Shown one piece after another: positions 61,636-64,000 of a DNA stretch of 64,000 nucleotides (positions within the stretch are counted from its first letter, which is position 1; each line of letters begins with the position of its first letter). The notes beneath the pieces are model-generated. The model worked only from the letters and a program-made list of their open reading frames with translations. It ran no database searches and was not told where the DNA came from. This DNA is from Paludibacter sp. UBA6032 (GTDB taxonomy: Bacteria; Bacteroidota; Bacteroidia; Bacteroidales; Paludibacteraceae): positions 186,001 to 250,000 of the forward strand of contig DIZI01000021.1 of assembly GCA_002427885.1 (NCBI GenBank), given 5' to 3'. The position numbers were made by a program, and so were the translations under genes.

Positions 61636-63441
61636 ATGAAAAATAATATTTTAAGATCCTTATTTCTGTTTTTAATTCTCTTATTACATTCATGTGTTAT
61701 AAGCGACCTGAACGATCCATCCAATATCTCCGGAAAAGTTACAGATCCAACCGGGAAAGGATTATCCGATGTAACTATAGGGATTAAGACTTCTTCAACC
61801 GAAACGAGTATTATCACTTCGGAAGATGGGACATACAATATAAACCTGCAAGGAGGAGGTATTGCAGTTCTTACTTTTTCGAAAGAAGGATTTACTTCCC
61901 AAACAAGCAGTATTCTAATCAAGGGTGGTGAAAAAAAAATATTTGATATTAAGTTGAATCTGCTTTCGGAAGATGCATATTTAATTATGAATATTGATAA
62001 AAAAACGATAAGCAATGTCGGCGAAACATTTTTTATCACCATCAGTACAAACACAAACTATTATGCCGAATGGCAAGCCGAATGGATAAGCTGCACAAAA
62101 AGCAGCACAGGATTAAGCATTACATGCTCTCCAAATGATAGTATTGTAAAACGTAAAGTTTCAATAATTTTAAAAACAGAATATGACCTGACCGACACGA
62201 TAAAAGTTACACAATTAGCCGGTCCAACCCTTCGTGTAACAGATTACCTTGGGAAAAATAATATCACTTTCCCCTATAATATACCTTTTGTAAGTTTTTC
62301 AAGAGAGATAAGTGTCATCTCATGTACAGGGTCTGGGATTTCTAATGTGCCCTTTGAAATCTCAAATGATCAAAAAACCGTATATTTTAACAACATCAAG
62401 TTGAATATTTTTTCTAAATATCCGATACAGTTAACTGTGAAAGATGCTGATAATAATCAATTGACCTTTAAGCTTGAGTTGAAATTATATGAGAATTTTC
62501 AAATAATACTTCCTTATAATGGACAATATATGTATTTTACAAATGATAATCAATATGTTTGGATTTATACAATCGATGGAAGTTCATATTCTTTAAGACA
62601 ATTCACAACATCAGACTTCACTGAATTAAATCAAATTCCTGAGGTTGAATTTAATAGCCTTACCTACAATCCCTATAATAATTCTTTGTACACAATAAAC
62701 AAAAAACTCATTGAAAACAGATATGTTTCGGAAATTAAAATTTTCGATGCAGCTACAGGTGTATATAAAAGTAAATTTACGATTGATTATAACGGATATA
62801 CGGTTGCACAAATGGCATTCTCGGATAATGGATATGGAATAATGATGGTTGGGGAAAAATTATTCTATATAGACTCTTCTAAAAATAATGAGTGGGGTTT
62901 GCTTTCTGAAAGTTCAACACTTTATGATATATCATATCCGGATCAGATGATCCCGAATCATATTGAAATGTGTAACAACAATAAAATATTTATTTTGTAT
63001 GGTACAGATACCGGTGGTAAAGATTATACATATACTTACAATGCCGACACCAAATTATTGACACTCATAAATAATACCTTTCATTACGGTAGTATGGTCA
63101 CAAGTAATTCAGGTACCGGAGTAGCCCTTTTTTCGCGTGATGTTAATAATATAATGTATCAGGACGTTTTGACTAAAAGTTACAAAACGTTGAATTTACC
63201 AACTGCAGGTATAGGTAATTTAACGATACTTACTTCTGAAGATTCATACCCTTATATTTTCACCTCCGACATCTCGGTTATTTCTACCGGTGATAATACA
63301 GTTCATAGTTTTAGTAATCAGGGTGAATGTTATTATATTAAATCATCAAACGATGGCAAACAAATACTAATTAACAAAAGTGGTTATGTCTTTCTCTTCA
63401 GATCAGAAGTATTTACAAAATACTACGAATATATAAAATAG
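61636..63441 (+). CDS. Lipoprotein with carboxypeptidase-regulatory and BACON-like domains
   Basis: 601 residues. Signal peptide with lipobox LLLHSC (Cys20) predicts a lipoprotein. Residues about 31-108 form a carboxypeptidase-regulatory-like domain (ISGKVTDPTGKGLSDVTIGI ... EDGTYNINLQGG). Residues about 115-200 look like a BACON Ig-like domain (ISNVGETFFITISTNTNYYA, EWISCTKSSTGLSI, IKVTQLAG). Residues about 290-601 contain propeller-like repeats (SLTYNPYNNSLYTINKKL, MAFSDNGYGIMMVG) suggesting a beta-propeller. BACON domains are thought to bind mucin or glycans. It is flanked by two related genes. Confidence 0.7.
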   Translation: MKNNILRSLFLFLILLLHSCVISDLNDPSNISGKVTDPTGKGLSDVTIGIKTSSTETSIITSEDGTYNINLQGGGIAVLTFSKEGFTSQTSSILIKGGEKKIFDIKLNLLSEDAYLIMNIDKKTISNVGETFFITISTNTNYYAEWQAEWISCTKSSTGLSITCSPNDSIVKRKVSIILKTEYDLTDTIKVTQLAGPTLRVTDYLGKNNITFPYNIPFVSFSREISVISCTGSGISNVPFEISNDQKTVYFNNIKLNIFSKYPIQLTVKDADNNQLTFKLELKLYENFQIILPYNGQYMYFTNDNQYVWIYTIDGSSYSLRQFTTSDFTELNQIPEVEFNSLTYNPYNNSLYTINKKLIENRYVSEIKIFDAATGVYKSKFTIDYNGYTVAQMAFSDNGYGIMMVGEKLFYIDSSKNNEWGLLSESSTLYDISYPDQMIPNHIEMCNNNKIFILYGTDTGGKDYTYTYNADTKLLTLINNTFHYGSMVTSNSGTGVALFSRDVNNIMYQDVLTKSYKTLNLPTAGIGNLTILTSEDSYPYIFTSDISVISTGDNTVHSFSNQGECYYIKSSNDGKQILINKSGYVFLFRSEVFTKYYEYIK

Positions 63442-63447
63442 AATCAC

Positions 63448-64000
63448 ATGAAAAAAAGTATTCTTACCTGTGTACTTATTATCTCTTCAATCATATTCAG
63501 TTTCTCACAATCTAATTTCAAAAAAGGCTATATCATCACCAACAAAAATGATACTGTCTTTGGATTAATCGATTTCAGAACCGATCATACAAACTCGTTA
63601 TTATGTAAGTTTAAATATTTCGAAAATGTACCGGATACTATTTATAAACCGACTGATATTTCCAGCTACAGGTTTATTGAAGAAGGTAAGTATTATGTTT
63701 CAAGAACCGTAGAAATAGATAAAATATTAAGAACCGTATTTCTGGAATATCTGGTTCAGGGAATCATAAATTTATATTATTTACCTGAGAGTAATGGCTA
63801 TTATTTCTTTGAAAACCAAAAAGGAGAAATAATTAGTACAACTAAAAATAGAGATGTGATAGTTGAAAATAACAAAATTAAACAGGATAATCGTTACAAA
63901 GGAGTGATGTCGTACGTTTTCAAAGATTATCTTCCGCTGGCTCAAGAAACTTCAAAGGCTGAATTCGATCGTAGATCGATGATAGAATACACCAAAGAAT
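63448..64000 (+). CDS. Partial secreted protein related to the gene at 60459, cut by window edge
   Basis: The first 184 residues are visible from MKKSILTCVLIISSIIFSFSQ, a signal peptide, starting 6 nt after the previous stop, so it is in the same operon. The segments KKGYIITNKNDTVFGLIDFR, KPTDISSYRFIEEGKYYVSR and VFLEYLVQGIINLYYLPESN parallel the N-terminal domain of the protein at 60459 (YFPYEVNEYGFNDGRIYVSK, VFLLRLVNDKTSLYYYKG). A C-terminal outer-membrane barrel would be expected outside the window. Function unknown. Confidence 0.7.
   Translation, partial: MKKSILTCVLIISSIIFSFSQSNFKKGYIITNKNDTVFGLIDFRTDHTNSLLCKFKYFENVPDTIYKPTDISSYRFIEEGKYYVSRTVEIDKILRTVFLEYLVQGIINLYYLPESNGYYFFENQKGEIISTTKNRDVIVENNKIKQDNRYKGVMSYVFKDYLPLAQETSKAEFDRRSMIEYTKE

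Noticed and set aside
61632..62054. 140-codon minus-strand ORF across the BACON-like lipoprotein
   Set aside because: Antisense to a protein with signal peptide and domains; hydrophobic stretches arise from the complementary codons.
1..64000. tRNA or rRNA genes
   Set aside because: Intergenic stretches were read on both strands and no cloverleaf-like or rRNA-like sequence was recognised; a covariance search was not possible here.

Overview
The window is about 64 kb of AT-rich chromosome from a member of the Bacteroidota, most likely the order Bacteroidales. A free-living, fermentative, glycan-degrading lineage such as Paludibacter or its relatives would fit, but the genus is an inference. 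The evidence is the repeated TAnnTTTG promoter box (with TTTG-like -33 boxes where they can be seen), type IX secretion (T9SS) C-terminal sorting domains, a hybrid two-component system of the Bacteroides type, a Nudix-family AraR, fused FtcD and DUF5686-type proteins. I see no rRNA, tRNA, CRISPR array or prophage.

Layout. 0-2.7 kb (minus strand): pta, a 3-hydroxyacyl-CoA dehydrogenase and a truncated ackA, a likely acetate operon with an inserted acyl-CoA gene. 3-9.3 kb: a complete histidine-to-glutamate operon hutH-hutU-hutI-ftcD. 9.4-15.8 kb: a small DUF2007-like protein, a secreted isochorismatase-like hydrolase, a GH16 glucanase, xerD, a DUF5686 outer-membrane protein and proC. 15.8-16.5 kb: a single-copy REP-associated (RAYT/IS200-like) transposase gene boxed by inverted palindromes. 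16.5-21.7 kb: an XRE-cupin regulator facing a phased operator array and an acyl-CoA synthetase, then upp, a VanZ-like gene, dprA and a DUF4268 gene. 22-25 kb: a secreted PL4-type rhamnogalacturonan lyase. 25-32.6 kb: purH and the cell-shape operon mreB-mreC-mreD-mrdA-rodA. 32.6-34.1 kb (minus): an overlapping DUF6249 / ECF sigma / small membrane protein trio.

34.6-43.6 kb holds three large secreted T9SS proteins: two tandem LamG/Ig-like paralogs that share near-identical modules, and a GH128-type glucanase. 43.8-60.1 kb is a minus-strand arabinose and glycan region: a 1364-residue hybrid sensor, then (in transcription order) AraR, AraD, a GH51 arabinofuranosidase, AraA, AraB, an aldose epimerase and a sodium symporter, with a separately terminated GH2 glycosidase upstream. 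GH51 would release arabinose outside the cytoplasm, GalM would equilibrate its anomers, the symporter would import it, and AraA/B/D would convert it to xylulose 5-phosphate under AraR control. 60.4-64 kb starts an unrecognised envelope cluster of a beta-barrel protein, a lipoprotein and a truncated relative of the first.

A striking background feature is the density of intergenic repeats. There are at least four families: GCATAATT inverted repeats abutting start codons, CCCC/GGGG palindromes in inverted pairs, the RAYT-flanking palindromes, and TTGGTTAA-type simple repeats. Several sit inside operons and may set differential expression. No wholly new defence or mobile system is evident. The best candidates for new biology are these repeats, the 20-bp-phased operator at 17.05 kb, an orphan promoter-terminator unit at 34.2 kb and the tandem LamG secretome.
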